Positions 11,507-22,721 of a stretch of 64,000 bases of DNA are shown here, in pieces. Source of the DNA: Labyrinthula sp. Ha (Eukaryota; Sar; Bigyra; Labyrinthulida; Labyrinthulaceae); assembly GCA_015227615.1 (NCBI GenBank), contig JAALGZ010000039.1, positions 269,558 through 333,557 of the forward strand. Reading direction: 5' to 3'. Both the position numbers and the translations under genes were made by a program. Under the pieces are notes generated by a model. The model saw only the letters and a list, made by a program, of their open reading frames with translations. It ran no database searches and had not been told where the DNA came from. Each line of letters starts with the position of its first letter. Position 1 is the first letter of the stretch.

Positions 11507-14125
11507 ATGTCAGAAATTGACTTCTTCATTACCAACAAACCAGAAAGAATTTACCTGTTCAAACCAAGGAGAGACATTAGCAGCTGGATCTGGCAGAAGG
11601 AGAAGTTTGATCACATTGCTATCATGGTAGAGATGAGAAAATTCCACAGAGGCAAGAAAAGATGGGAAAAAACGCCCCAGAAAGATCTCTCTAAACTTCT
11701 TTCAAATGAACAACTTGCACAACAACTGGATCATAGCATCACTCTGGAACTCCTAAAGCTAAAAGAGGAAGAAAGAGATTACGAAGCCTTGACACAGATT
11801 GTTCCAAAACTGGTTAAAGATCTTGTACCTGAGCAGAGCAACAACACGGTGGAACAGAGAACCTCCGATCAAACACGAGAACTGCTACGAAAGAAGAACG
11901 CACTTTGGAGTACAGCAACGACAAGCGAGAAGAAAGAGCTAGTCAATGCAGTAAAAAGAAGTGCAAGGAGATGCAAAAGGAACTGGTACGGAGAAACTGC
12001 TAGCAGAATACAGCTACTGTTTGAGCAAAACCGCACAAGAGAAGCGTACGCACTGCTGAATCTGGTAAAGCCAACAACGAAATCATATGCCCGGATCACT
12101 AAAGATGATAAAGGAAATAAAATAGATACGTGCCAGAGGTTGAAAATACTCAGTGACTATATAGCCAGCCAACAACTCCCACCAATACCGAAAATACACT
12201 TGACTGGAGAAGAAAAGGTGCATTACTGTAGTCCAAGATATGAATCGACTCCAGAAGAACACATAAACTCAAATCCTCCGCTAATGGATGAAGTCATGGT
12301 ATGCATAAGAAAACTAAAGAATAATCGAGCCACAGGTGTCGATTGCATCTACAGCGAAGTGTTCAAAGCATCGCCAACAGTTCAGAAAATTCTACTAAGA
12401 GAAATCCAAGAGCTCTTAAGGAAAACATCATTCAGACAGATAATCAAGAAATACTTCTGCCTCGGGAAAATCATTCATATCTACAAACAAAAAGGAGAAA
12501 AGAATTCACCTGGATCATACAAGCCCATAGCACTCTTGAACACAGCCTTCAAATTGACAACGAAGATAATCCACAACCGACTTCAACCAATTATCAATAA
12601 ATTACCTTCTTACCAAGCTGGTTTTAGATCAGGACACTCAACAATAAACAAAATTGAAATCCTAAACAATATTGTGAAGAAAAAACTGCTGCAGAACACA
12701 AAACTGAAACTTCTCTTCATTGACTTTCAAAAGGCTTTTGACTCCGTTAACCATGACTTCATACAACTGTCGTTGAAGGAGCATGGAGTGTCTAGCAAAC
12801 TCAGGAAACTTATCCGGGTATTATATAAAAATGCTCCAGTCAAAGTCTCAGAAGGAAAACATGTGTCCAAAATGGTACATTTGAGAAGAGAAGTACTCCA
12901 AGGAGATTCACTTTCTCCAGCTATATTCATACTGGTGCTCAATTCTACAATAAAAAGGATAAATACAAATACCTTGGCAAACGTAGAAGTAGAAGGAAAA
13001 ATCTTTAACTATCTAGCTTTTGCGTATGACTTGGTTGCACCTTGTGAAAACAAAAATCAAATAAGTTCCTTCATTGAACAACTTTACAAACTTGCATCCC
13101 TCTCTGGCCTAAGAATAAACCTAAGTAAAACAAAAATACTATTAACAGACGAAGGATACTCTTTGGCAGGGCAGATACCAGATAAAACCATAAATAAACT
13201 TCTCACTAACTTTTTCTGTGAAAAATGCCAAAGATACTTTCATCGAGAGAAGTCTCTAAAGGCACACTTTAGAAGTCGTTTTTGGGATGGAACTTTAAAT
13301 CGAAGGAGAGCAGGAACATTAGCTGTCAAAGACACTAAATACATCGTCCAGAAGATGCTGCAACCAGTAGCTGAATCAATATCGGTGTTAGCAGAAGAAG
13401 TCCAGCCAGTAAAAGAAATGAAGTATTTAGGCGCGGTCTTTAACTCCACTGGAATAGCGCAAGAACATGTGCTGTCTAACTTCGACAAGTGCGAAGCAAG
13501 ACTTACTAAATACAGGGAAATACTCTCCTGCAACACTCTGACCAGAAAAATGAAGAGGCAACTTGCACGCAGCATGGTTCTAGCTCCTGGAATATATAAC
13601 CTCGGCAACTGGCCCCTAAACAATGATATAAAAAGGAAGCTAAACCTTTTGACAAGGAAAATAAACTCCATCCTGAACAACGTGCCAATCTAAGAATATG
13701 GGTTCTGTGAAGGTGACTTGGACATCCAAAAGATCTTACTTGAACAGAGAAGAAAATATGTGGAGGCGGATGACGCAACAACTGATAAACAGGTTCATAT
13801 TCTTCGAGAAGCTGGAATAAACAATCATCTAGAACCGAAGGACCCAAAATATATATCCCCCACTAAAGCATGTCGAAAACTTGGTCTAGAAGAAGAAGAG
13901 GATATCGATGCTGTGCCGCCCATCCAGGATCCACCAAGCCACGGACCACCCCAACCAATACACCTAAGGAAAACCTACAATGTACCGGGCACAGGATCAA
14001 GAGCACCAAGCAAAGAAAACTATCTGGAACAAGCAGCGAGATATCGTGGAACCGCACCAGCTAGAATAAACCCTCTGACCTATGTGCAAGAACTTCTGGG
14101 ACTCATTGAAATATCCACATCCTGA
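11507..14125 (+). pseudogene. LINE 1 reverse transcriptase and C-terminal region
   Basis: A 728-codon open frame from 11,507 to 13,693, followed after one in-frame TAA by a further ~140 codons to 14,125. RT landmarks: KLKNNRATGVD, YKPIALLN, YQAGFRSGHST, the first catalytic aspartate in LLFIDFQKAFD, and the primer-grip region LREVLQGDSLSP-like. The catalytic box that should read [F/Y]ADD reads FAYD, so one of the two metal-binding aspartates is lost. Downstream is a CX2C...H motif (FFCEKCQRYFHREKSLKAHF) matching a C2H2 finger whose second histidine is replaced by arginine. The tail after 13,693 is proline-rich. The copy is inactive. Confidence 0.85.
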
Positions 14126-14879
14126 ACCTGGCACCTGAACATCCAACAAACGCAACTAAAAAATATTACAACCCCAGCCAAGAATAGGAACACAACTTCC
14201 CTCTCCCCCAAGATACAGCCTGAATGGATCTCCCAACCTCCCTAACTCCATCCCTGCCCAAGAACATCCAAGAAGCCAAATTACCCAGAACCCACTCCCC
14301 GACCTGGAAACCAGCTGGAACCTTGAAGATACACCTCTCTGATATCCCTAGAAGTCAAAAAACATAAGAACTCACCCATTGAAGCCTTGGATCGACCCAG
14401 CTAAACACCCCGATGTGCCAGAAACCCTCAAAACCCTCAGCTTTCCACCTTCTTTACAAAAACAGCTCAAATCATGTCATATTATGTTCAAATGGTCTGA
14501 ATACATGTCCTTGCAACCCTCAGGAACGTTAATAGCGTTTTCTGGTGCCCGCCTCGGTCTCCTTGGCTCTCTGGATAAAGATTTCAATCTTTTTTCAATT
14601 TCGTTTGATTTTGGATTGAGATTTTGGGAAATCAATATTTTGGGAAATCAAGTATGAATAATCTAGAGTAATGCAACCTTGAATGAATGAAATCAGGTAT
14701 CCTGGAAAATTGACCAATAAGAACCAGTGAAAAGGACAAGGTATTGATAGCAACAAGAAGCATAATAAGTAATATATTAAAATCTCAATAGGTTAAGAGT
14801 GTAGTAAGTACCAGGCTTGTAGAAGGTTAGGCCATTAGGCCCATTATAATCCTTAACTAACTAACAACCAAACCTCTAT

Positions 14880-16585
14880 TTTGGGCTCTGAGAATCAGAA
14901 AACGAAAATGTAATATTCTACGAACAACAACCTAATTGCTCACCCGAAAGAGTTCCCAGGAGTTACAAACCTTAAGAAACAGAGATTTAAATGTATTTCT
15001 GTGAATGTTGATGGTCTTACCAGGTTTATACTCAATTTCATCTTCAAAATTATCGAGGATGCAAATGTAAAGATTCTGTCTTACCAAATACTTCAAAGAG
15101 AAGACTGCAAAAGTTTCCAGAAACAAATGAAAGTCATTCGGGATGTTGATATGTGGTATTAATCAAAACTGCCTGCGACATCTGTAGGCGTAGCGATGTT
15201 CATTGTGGAAACACCTGCCAGTCGAGTTGCTGAAGCCATTTGGCTTAGAGACAGAGACTTAGAACTCCTTGTGAAGTCAGGTCAGAAACTAGCTATTTTC
15301 CTTTAAAGTTATCGCGCACCTCATTCCGGACAGGAAACTAAAACGCATTCAAAATCTTTATCAACATTTGAAAGATCCGTTATGAAGAAGAACATTAATT
15401 ATTGTTTGTGATTTTAATGTACAAGTATCTAGGAAACGGTTAGATATTAATAGCAAGATTGGATACTATAGCAGAATTAATGCTAGTGGGAAAATATTAG
15501 CTTTACAATTGAAGATATATAACGGATCTATTATTAATCATATAACGGTCACAGGGAAGAAGGGTTTACCAGAGCCATATCACATTCTTCCTAAGAAACT
15601 CTCAGTTTAAGCAATTTGAAGTAGATTTTGTTATTACAACCTACGTACCTGATGTGTGTAGATTCAAACGAAGGTTAGATGTCTCAGAATGCCTCTGGGT
15701 AAAGAGAACACGTAACCATGTTGCTATTGAGTTTGAACTCTGCAGATAATTTCTCAACAAAACATTTCCATATGCTCGACAACCTGCTAAAGATATTTAC
15801 GCTTCCATGAAAACCCCTGAAATTGTTAAGAAATTTGATGTTGAACTTGTAAAGCACCTAGAAAATCAGCTTGGGTAAGAGCAAGACTACCTTGAGCTAA
15901 CCAGGATAGTGATCAAGATCCAGAAATATTCAATACCCCCAAAAGCCATCAGACTTCAAGAAGGATACAACTCTACAAGAACAACAGAGTTCTGACGAGA
16001 AAATGTGACTGCTGAAATACTGCAACTTTTGAACTAAGAAAACTATGACCAAGAAACCTAGATACAATGAAAAAGAGGACCACAAGACCTGGCTTGATAA
16101 TTTGGCAAAAGAGATAGAGCAAGAATTATTATACAATAATAGCATAAGAGCATACAAACTTATCCAGATGTTAAAGTCGAACCATAAAAAAATACAGTAT
16201 TAAGACAGAATAAAGCTGAAACAACCAGTAACGAGCACCAAACTCTTGAGATCCCGGACAATAAATGGAAAAGCAATAAGAATTTTCTATGCCATCAACT
16301 GAAAAAACCGAAACTGAAATGGATCATTATTGTAAACCGGATCTTAGAAACGACATTGATATACATCCAACTTTACTTGAAGAAGTTAAAAGCACTATTG
16401 AATCATATAAGAACAATAGAGTACCTGGAGAAGGTAAAATGCATAATGAAATAATCAAAGCCTCTGAAGCAGTTCAGAAAGTTGCAACCCAAACTATTCA
16501 AAACATATTTAGAACAGGGGAAGTATCACAAAGAATCAAAAGAAAACTTTGTTTTGGAAAGATAATTGTTAAAGTAGGATGACAT
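14880..16585 (+). mobile_element. Decayed, truncated LINE 2 in tandem with LINE 1
   Basis: A second, more decayed LINE lies directly downstream in the same orientation. Its endonuclease start (CISVNVDGL) is at about 14,995 and a YRAPHSGQ stretch near 15,310 corresponds to NCYAPHCG of LINE 1. Stops and frameshifts are numerous. The best-preserved piece is the start of the RT at 16,289-16,582, where YKNNRVPGEGKMHNEIIKAS aligns with KLKNNRATGVDCIYSEVFKAS of LINE 1. The similarity stops at the GKII motif, where copia-like sequence begins. It is a related but distinct family member, not a recent duplicate. Confidence 0.7.
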
Positions 16586-16859
16586 AGTTGGTTGTTCTTA
16601 TGCAGGAAGGAATAGTTAGTTGTACTTAAGTAGTTTGGTATACTAGGTACAAGGTACTCTAACTTATATTCAAGTACAAGAAGTACTAAGTCAGAATACC
16701 AACCAGACTTTAATAAAATAATATAAAATATAAAACAGTTTTATATTCCCAATATATTAACAGTCGAAAGCAACGTGAAGAAAATATATCAATCTGCTAT
16801 TGAGGCCCCCAAGAAAAACAAGTTTAAGTAAGAAAGTATAAAATTCAAGTTTAAAAGTA

Positions 16860-17640
16860 ATGACACAAGACAAAGATATAGGTAACTTGGTACTAACAGG
16901 AAAAAATAATTTTATTCAATGGAAAGAATTTATAAGTATATTAATTAAAAGTAAAGGTTTGGAAGCAGTGTTCACAAAAGATATACCTGGTACTAATATT
17001 GAAGTTGAAAGTAATACATCTACAGGATCAAGTATGAAAGAAAAGAAAGCTAAAGTTTTGACCATTGTAAGAAAATATCTTGATATAAATTTACATTATC
17101 TGATTCATGGAATAAGAAAACCTTCTGAAGTGTTTGGTGTTATTGAAAAATACTGCATAGGTAACAAGAAAGAGAAACTAATGACACTGGATGATAGTTT
17201 GAACAATCCGGAAGGGAGATATTCTTTAGAAAAACTAAAGAACTTCAATACTGCATATTGAGATATCATTATGTTAGGCGGAACACTTTCTGATGAAAAG
17301 ACAATCCATAAACTCTTCTCTATAAGTCCAAATAATTTAGCGTTTTCGTTGCTTCAAAAAGAGATCCAAGTTTGGTCAACAGTTCTACCAGATAAAAAGA
17401 TAATATATAGTGAGGTGTATATCAAGGTGTTTGAGATAGCTGAGAAGCAACAGGAGGAATATATTAGGAAGATAAACGTTGACAGAGATAGAACAGCCTT
17501 GCTTTGTTATAAATGTAACAAAAAAGGTCATTACAAGATTAATTGTCCCAATTTATGGTATTGCACCATTTGCAAAAAAAGAAGGACATTCAATTAATAG
17601 ATGCAAACATAACGAAGGTAATAAGCAGGAAAACGATGAT
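16860..17640 (+). pseudogene. Copia 1 gag with two CCHC zinc knuckles
   Basis: Gag begins at ATG 16,860 and has an in-frame stop at 17,261, then resumes at 17,271. The C-terminus carries a CX2CX4HX4C nucleic-acid-binding knuckle (CYKCNKKGHYKINC). A second knuckle follows immediately but is split by a one-base frameshift inside the run of A residues near 17,575: its first half is in one frame and its GHSINRC half in the next. The tandem knuckle arrangement matches copia element 2 in this window. Confidence 0.75.
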
Positions 17641-19880
17641 ACAAAACGAAATATGAAAAATGATTATTTTGCCAATGCTTTTATTGGTATGTTCAAAGCA
17701 GACTTCAACAGTTATAATGCTAGAGAGAATACTGTTCAAGAAAAACATTTAATTTTAGATTCAGGTGCTAGTTATCACTGTTTTGGTTTAAAACATTCAG
17801 CATTACCGAAAGAAGTTGAAATATTAGATGTTCCTAAATTAGGTGGTACAGCAGGAAGTAAAATATATTAAACAACAAAAAAGGGTGTATTTGAAGCAAT
17901 ATTAGACAATGATATCAAAATCAAACTTTGTGATGTTTATATCTTTGATGATTTAAAGGTTTTCCTTGTGTATATGGCAATGTTAATGTCAAAAGGAATA
18001 GCACTTAATGCCAAGATGAATACAATTACTATTTTAAAAATTCAAGTATATTATATACAGTTAAAAATGACAAGAATAATTTGTTTATGATAAAATGCAA
18101 GACCACACAAGACGTAATTCAGGAAAAAGAAGATATGGATATAAATACAAAAACTAAAGAACTATTGGCACTTACTAAAAAAGAGATGACAAGAGTAGAA
18201 TATTTATATAATATTTTTCGTCATCGAGGACAAGAAGCTTTTAAACTCACTCTTAAATACTATGGTTATGATATTAAGGAAGATGAAATAAACAATTTCA
18301 ACAGCAAAGTTTGTGAAATAAATAATGCAACTAAGTCTATAATAAAAAAGAAACATACAACAGGGTTTACGGGATAAGATGGAAAACTTTTCGTACTTAA
18401 TTCAGTTGAAGCTTTGACAACAAATCGTGCTGGAAACTCTGGTTTTGTATTAGAAACTGATATAGATAGCAAATACCATTTCATTTTCTGCTATAAAAGA
18501 AAAAGTGATATTACTGCTGAACTTATTAAGTTCTTTAAATGGTTCCAGCTAGCAACAAATATAAAAATAAGAACAATACACTCAGACCGAGGTACAGAAC
18601 TTTATAATGAGAAAACAATATCTTACTGCGAAACAAATAGAATTTACTGCTCAGTTTCAGCCCCAGGTGTTCCATAAGATAATGGGCTGGCTGAACGAAA
18701 TAATCAATATATTATGAGAAAACTCAGACTGATCCTTAATGCAACGACACTGAACGTTTCCCTGTATTGAGACTTTGTAGCGTATTATGCTGTTTTTCTT
18801 ACCAACAAAAGTACAGGATCCAGAAATATTAGTGCATATGAAAAAGTTTTTTAAAAAGAAACCGAATGAAAAGATGTTATTCATTCTTAGATGTTCTGTG
18901 ATTTTTCTAAGAAAGTTTAAAAATAAAATTAAGCAAAGGGGTGAAAAAGGTTTCTTCATTGGATATAATTATGTAAGTGGGGAAGGACTAATACTATCAA
19001 AACAAAAAAGAGAACTCATTAAAACTCGTAACTTTAAGATAACAAGACAATATATTAAAGAAAAAATACAAGAAAAAGAAATACAGGAGCTATCGAAGTT
19101 ACCTTATATTCCGAAAAATATGGAAAAAGAAAATACAGTTAATGAAACAGAACAATATAATAAAGAAAATACAGTCAATGAAACAGAACAATATAATAAA
19201 GAAAATACAGTAACAGAAGCAGAACTCTTACTAGCTGAAGAATATGTAGGAAGGTCAAAAATAAAAACGAAGGAGTCAAAAAGATTAACCTACGCAGATA
19301 TGGTTACAAGCAATAATATGTTTCTATTTAAAGATCTGGGTTTTATATTTCAGCATTACAATTTAATGGATTATGCAACTGCAGCAATAGGTAAAGACAA
19401 CAGCATACCAAAGACATATTTTCAAATTAAAATCAAACCGTGTTGAAAAGAGTAGTTTGCTGCCTATGACAAAGAGCTGAATAAACTTATTGCTATAGGA
19501 GAAATGAAGCTGGATTCGAAATCGGAAATAAAAGGTGAAAATATAACACCAATTATGGAACTTTATACGAAGAAAAAAGACAACATAACGGATGAAAATA
19601 TTTTCAAGTGCCGATTTAGGGCACGTGGATACCTTCAACAAGAATATCTAAAGTTTTACTCACCAACAGCACGTCGGGAACTTATAAGAACCTTTCTTTT
19701 TGCAGTATCAAGTAGAAATATGCTCTGGATGCAGATTGATATAGGCAACGCTTTTCTTAATGCTGAGCTGGAAAAAGAATATTATTGCAAATTACCGATG
19801 AAACTGCAAATTTAATACCCAGATATGGTCTGGAGATCTAAAAGAGCTATTTACAGACTTAAAGAAGCATTGTAATTGTT
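17641..19880 (+). pseudogene. Copia 1 pol remnants (protease, integrase, partial RT)
   Basis: The protease active-site motif LILDSGASYH is at about 17,752-17,781. An integrase core follows in pieces: HSDRGTEL at about 18,580-18,603 and GLAERNNQ at about 18,685-18,708 supply the second acidic residue and the glutamate. RT begins near 19,450 (EFAAYDKELNKLI) and includes MQIDIGNAFLNAELEKEYY, the conserved DV.nAFLNg..E region. An in-frame tandem repeat lies between integrase and RT at 19,129-19,200. Multiple stops make the region non-functional. Confidence 0.75.
19129..19200 (+). repeat. 36-bp in-frame tandem duplication in copia 1
   Basis: Two almost identical 36-bp units encode the 12-residue unit ENTVNETEQYNK twice, followed by a partial third unit. 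The copies differ at one visible position (GTTAAT versus GTCAAT). It lies in the linker between integrase and RT, a region that tolerates length change. Confidence 0.8.
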
Positions 19881-19890
19881 TCAAGCCTCT

Positions 19891-20620
19891 CCATTAGGAG
19901 TCCTTTTCAGTCAAAGTGTTTAGTTTCCATAAAGCCTGCCTCTTTGTTATTCTCAGATAACCTAGGCTTAGGAAAACACAGAAGGATATACATAAGGTGC
20001 CCTATCAATGCCACGTCCTCTGGCGAATTAGAAAGAAAGGTATATATTCAAGAAGTTTGTAGGAAAATTGATATGGCGCACAAAAGGAAAGCTTCAGGTT
20101 TGAATATCTCAAGACTGGGTTTCAGGTTTTTCACTTATAGAAACGAAAGTGTATTTACAAAAAACGAGGAGTTGATAACGAAAACATGTATATTTAGAAT
20201 TGGGATAGAATGATATTGCTTGAAAGATCAAAGCTGGGAAGAAGAGGGCTTTTATTATGCACCCTTAGTCGCTAGTGAACAAACTGCACACTAAGGTTTC
20301 GGATCCCGAAACAGAAGTTCATTCTATCTTCTCTCTCGTGTCCCTATCAAGTCTTCACTCCTAAGAACTCAACCTAAAATCAAGAGATAACTTCTAGAAG
20401 GTTACAAATTGGTGCAATAACTGAAACTGAGCTATTATTTCTCCAATATGTTCTAAATACACTGTAATAAGATCTTATTCGTGGTAATGCTATCTTGTTA
20501 CCAGAACTTTGTAAATAATATTTTACTGGAAAGTACTATGTTCCGTTCGGGTATACAGCAAGGTTCGTTTGCACTCCCTAGTTAAGGGTATTTAAGCTGA
20601 GGATACGGTCACCTGTACGC
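19891..20620. other. Intergenic stretch between copia 1 and the 7TM gene
   Basis: Contains a short open frame at 19,944-20,213 with no recognised domain and an inverted stretch GTTTCGGATCCCGAAAC near 20,296. No retroelement motif or gene could be supported. Confidence 0.4.
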
Positions 20621-20628
20621 ATATAAAG
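20621..20628 (+). promoter_or_regulatory. Putative TATA box of the 7TM gene
   Basis: ATATAAAG lies 41-48 bp upstream of the ATG at 20,669, in a short, otherwise unremarkable leader. Position and sequence fit a TATA element with a very short 5' UTR, but no transcription start is known. Confidence 0.3.
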
Positions 20629-20668
20629 GCGAACAAAAACCACCTCATAAAAATCTCCTGAAAACCAA

Positions 20669-21706
20669 ATGTGCTTTGAAAGTATAGTGGTAAAAGACTG
20701 CGGTGCTTCAGGCTTCTGTTCAGAACAAGATATTTGTATTTGTTCACCAGGCTGGTCTCAATCTCTGGAAATGGTGTATTTTCCTTTTACTAAAGAACAC
20801 GAAAGCAATGAGACTTTTGTTCTTGAAACGCTTCCTTGTTCCATCCATGATAACCTCTTGTACTCAATCTTCCTCATTTCTTTTGTTCTAAATATAGTTG
20901 AACTGGTTCATGTAGGGAGAAAACTGACTACTCTGAAGAGACTTCAACGACAACTTCCATTAACTTTGGCACTAATCTTTGATGTAGTTTGTTATGGGAT
21001 CAGACTTGGTGATCCTTCTCAGGAGTATTCAATATCAAAAAGTTACACATATACTCTTGGCTTAGCATTTGCTTTCCATCAAGTATCTACAACTATTTTT
21101 TTATCTAAATTTATTCGATACCATCTATACAAGATGAAAAGTGGTTTAGGAACAGAACTCAAGTTGTTTAGAAGAGATGTAAATACTCAGCTGCGATATA
21201 TTATTCCCTTTTTATTTTGTCATGATTTAATCGGCCTGTTTGTATTTATAGCTCCTGCTTATTTGAACAGAAGACAAGGTGGAGCTTTTTTTTACTTTCA
21301 TTATGTTAAAGAAATTTTAAGAGCTTTTCTCTTATATTACTTAGTAAGAAAAACTCTCTTGGCATTAATAAGTGATATGAAAAGTGTTGTTTTATATACA
21401 ACTGAAAATAATACGACAAATTCTTTCTATTTATATTGTCTGAAAGCTATTCCAAATATCACTTCTATAATACGAATAGTTGCGTCATACAGTTATATTG
21501 TTGGTTTAGCTGTGTTTTTACCTTTATGTTTTCCAAGTATGGAGTTTATTAGTGTTTATGTTCATGCTTTTATTGGTGGAGCTTTTGCTGCTATGTCTTT
21601 TGGGATTGGATATATTTTTCAAAGAAACCTGAACTTTAAATTAAAAATTAAATCTGGGGAAAATAAAAATCATGATGTACTGAAGACAGGCGATGTATCA
21701 ATATAA
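20669..21706 (+). CDS. EGF-like, seven-helix membrane protein (receptor-like)
   Basis: A 345-residue protein. The N-terminus has cysteines at 11, 17, 23 and 25 in a CX5CX5CXC..GW arrangement, the second half of an EGF-like module. An acidic stretch follows with one NXT site (NETF, about 47). Seven hydrophobic segments lie at about 62-82, 95-113, 126-149, 175-197, 207-229, 264-288 and 293-315, then a basic, polar C-terminal tail. An extracellular N-terminus with seven helices and a cytosolic tail is receptor-like. I do not recognise a classical GPCR motif such as DRY or NPxxY. No signal peptide is visible from this ATG; an upstream exon cannot be excluded. It converges with the nuclease gene ending at 21,897. 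Confidence 0.65.
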   Translation: MCFESIVVKDCGASGFCSEQDICICSPGWSQSLEMVYFPFTKEHESNETFVLETLPCSIHDNLLYSIFLISFVLNIVELVHVGRKLTTLKRLQRQLPLTLALIFDVVCYGIRLGDPSQEYSISKSYTYTLGLAFAFHQVSTTIFLSKFIRYHLYKMKSGLGTELKLFRRDVNTQLRYIIPFLFCHDLIGLFVFIAPAYLNRRQGGAFFYFHYVKEILRAFLLYYLVRKTLLALISDMKSVVLYTTENNTTNSFYLYCLKAIPNITSIIRIVASYSYIVGLAVFLPLCFPSMEFISVYVHAFIGGAFAAMSFGIGYIFQRNLNFKLKIKSGENKNHDVLKTGDVSI

Positions 21707-21896
21707 GTTAATAAGAATAGTATGTAGATTGCTTACATTGCAAAAAGGATTTTGCATTTCAAGATTTGTGTATTGATGTCATTCTCTAGGGAGTAAGACA
21801 ATATGTTTTAGATGTTCAAAATAGATCAAGTTAAAATTAAAAGCAAAAATCTTATTTTGTTTACAGTCCAATATATTCATATTTCTTTGTGTACAT

Positions 21897-22721
21897 TTAA
21901 TTGTCAACCTTTTCTTCTTCAAGTTGTCTTCTGCTTCCAAATACTCTTTCAACTAATTCAGGAAAATCTACAAAAGGATTTCTATTTCCTTGATAATCAT
22001 TACAAATATTATTCACTCTTGTTCTTTCTGAGCTTGAAACTGGATCATCTTCATGCCATTCCAACAAAGTAGATAACCTTCCAAAAGTATTTGTTGGACA
22101 AGTATTTCCACTACACTCATCCAGCTCTAGATTAGTTGTTGAGGAATCAGAACCATCATAACGAACAGCCATATAAAATACAGCTCTTGCTAAATCTCCT
22201 CTTACACTAGTTGGTGGTGCCCAAGTATCATCATCTTCTCTTGTCGTACTATGTGCATCTTCTGAAGAAGTTCCTGCTGGTTGAACACATCCATTCTCAC
22301 CAAGAGTACAATAATCATAAAACTTATTTCCTCTTGCACTATTGATGTTTACATCACAAGGAAATAAATTAAAGATATCTGAATTATCTGCTCCTGAACT
22401 ATCAAGTCCTCTTGATCTTGGCCAAACGTGTTCTCTATTCCAAGCGTTATCTCCACTTGCCCATTCAGTCTTTGTATCTAAAGTATAGATTCCTCTCACT
22501 CCACTTCCTTGTGCATCAATATCTTCTAAAGCAAATCTTGCGTCATCATAACTAATTACTTCGTGATTATCGATTAGATTATGCAATGCACTTTTCAAAG
22601 ACGCTGCAGAAGAATAATCATCTGGATCAAAACTTCCATAAAAGTCATCAACGTCACAGTCAAATAGGTTTGTTCCTTTTACTAAAGATGCAATAGTTCC
22701 TAGAGTGATAGCTTTAAACAT
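21897..22721 (-). CDS. Secreted endonuclease I-family (EndA/NucM) nuclease
   Basis: A 274-residue protein of the His-Me finger endonuclease I superfamily, which cleaves DNA (and often RNA) non-specifically. The active-site block NREHVWPRS is at 95-103, with the general-base histidine. The metal-binding stretch NSARGNKFYDY is at about 127-137, and the family's C-terminal block NDYQGNRNPFVDFPEL is at 241-256. Residues 1-16 (MFKAITLGTIASLVKG) form a short hydrophobic N-terminus compatible with a signal peptide. Several cysteines (22, 122, 138, 145, 203, 208, 240) could form disulphides in a secreted protein. All core motifs are intact. The family is best known from bacteria, so horizontal origin is possible. 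Likely roles are nutrient scavenging or degradation of extracellular DNA. Confidence 0.9.
   Translation of the reverse strand: MFKAITLGTIASLVKGTNLFDCDVDDFYGSFDPDDYSSAASLKSALHNLIDNHEVISYDDARFALEDIDAQGSGVRGIYTLDTKTEWASGDNAWNREHVWPRSRGLDSSGADNSDIFNLFPCDVNINSARGNKFYDYCTLGENGCVQPAGTSSEDAHSTTREDDDTWAPPTSVRGDLARAVFYMAVRYDGSDSSTTNLELDECSGNTCPTNTFGRLSTLLEWHEDDPVSSSERTRVNNICNDYQGNRNPFVDFPELVERVFGSRRQLEEEKVDN

Larger units (their letters stand above)
10800..14870 (+). mobile_element. Decayed non-LTR retrotransposon (LINE 1), APE endonuclease + RT type
   Basis: A near full-length LINE in which an apurinic-type endonuclease is followed by reverse transcriptase and a C-terminal extension. Base composition is clearly more GC-rich than the surroundings. 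The coding region runs about 10,860-14,125 but carries frameshifts near 10,960 and 11,340 and stops at 11,229 and 13,691. A C-rich 3' stretch (14,125-14,400) follows, then AT-rich sequence and a TAACTAACTAAC run near 14,860 that could be the element's tail. The left edge lies about 40 bp from the start codon of the minus-strand LRR-like gene. Boundaries are approximate because no target duplication was recognised. Confidence 0.8.
16590..19890 (+). mobile_element. Decayed Ty1/copia element 1, 3'-truncated
   Basis: Domain order gag, protease, integrase, reverse transcriptase is diagnostic of Ty1/copia. It interrupts LINE 2 at about 16,585. A probable leader/LTR with pyrimidine- and TA-rich sequence precedes gag at 16,860. 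Coding is broken by stops near 17,261, 17,871, 18,377, 18,677, 18,768 and 19,446. The RT reads to about 19,880 and recognisable homology then ends before the YxDD box and RNase H. No 3' LTR matching the 5' side was found. Confidence 0.75.

Noticed and set aside
14379-14657. 92-codon frame in the LINE 3' region
   Set aside because: No motif, and it lies in the proline/C-rich then AT-rich untranslated tail of the element.
20290-20310. GTTTCGGATCCCGAAAC inverted repeat as a terminator or operator
   Set aside because: Single copy, no gene relation, and this is a eukaryotic context; the palindrome could be chance.
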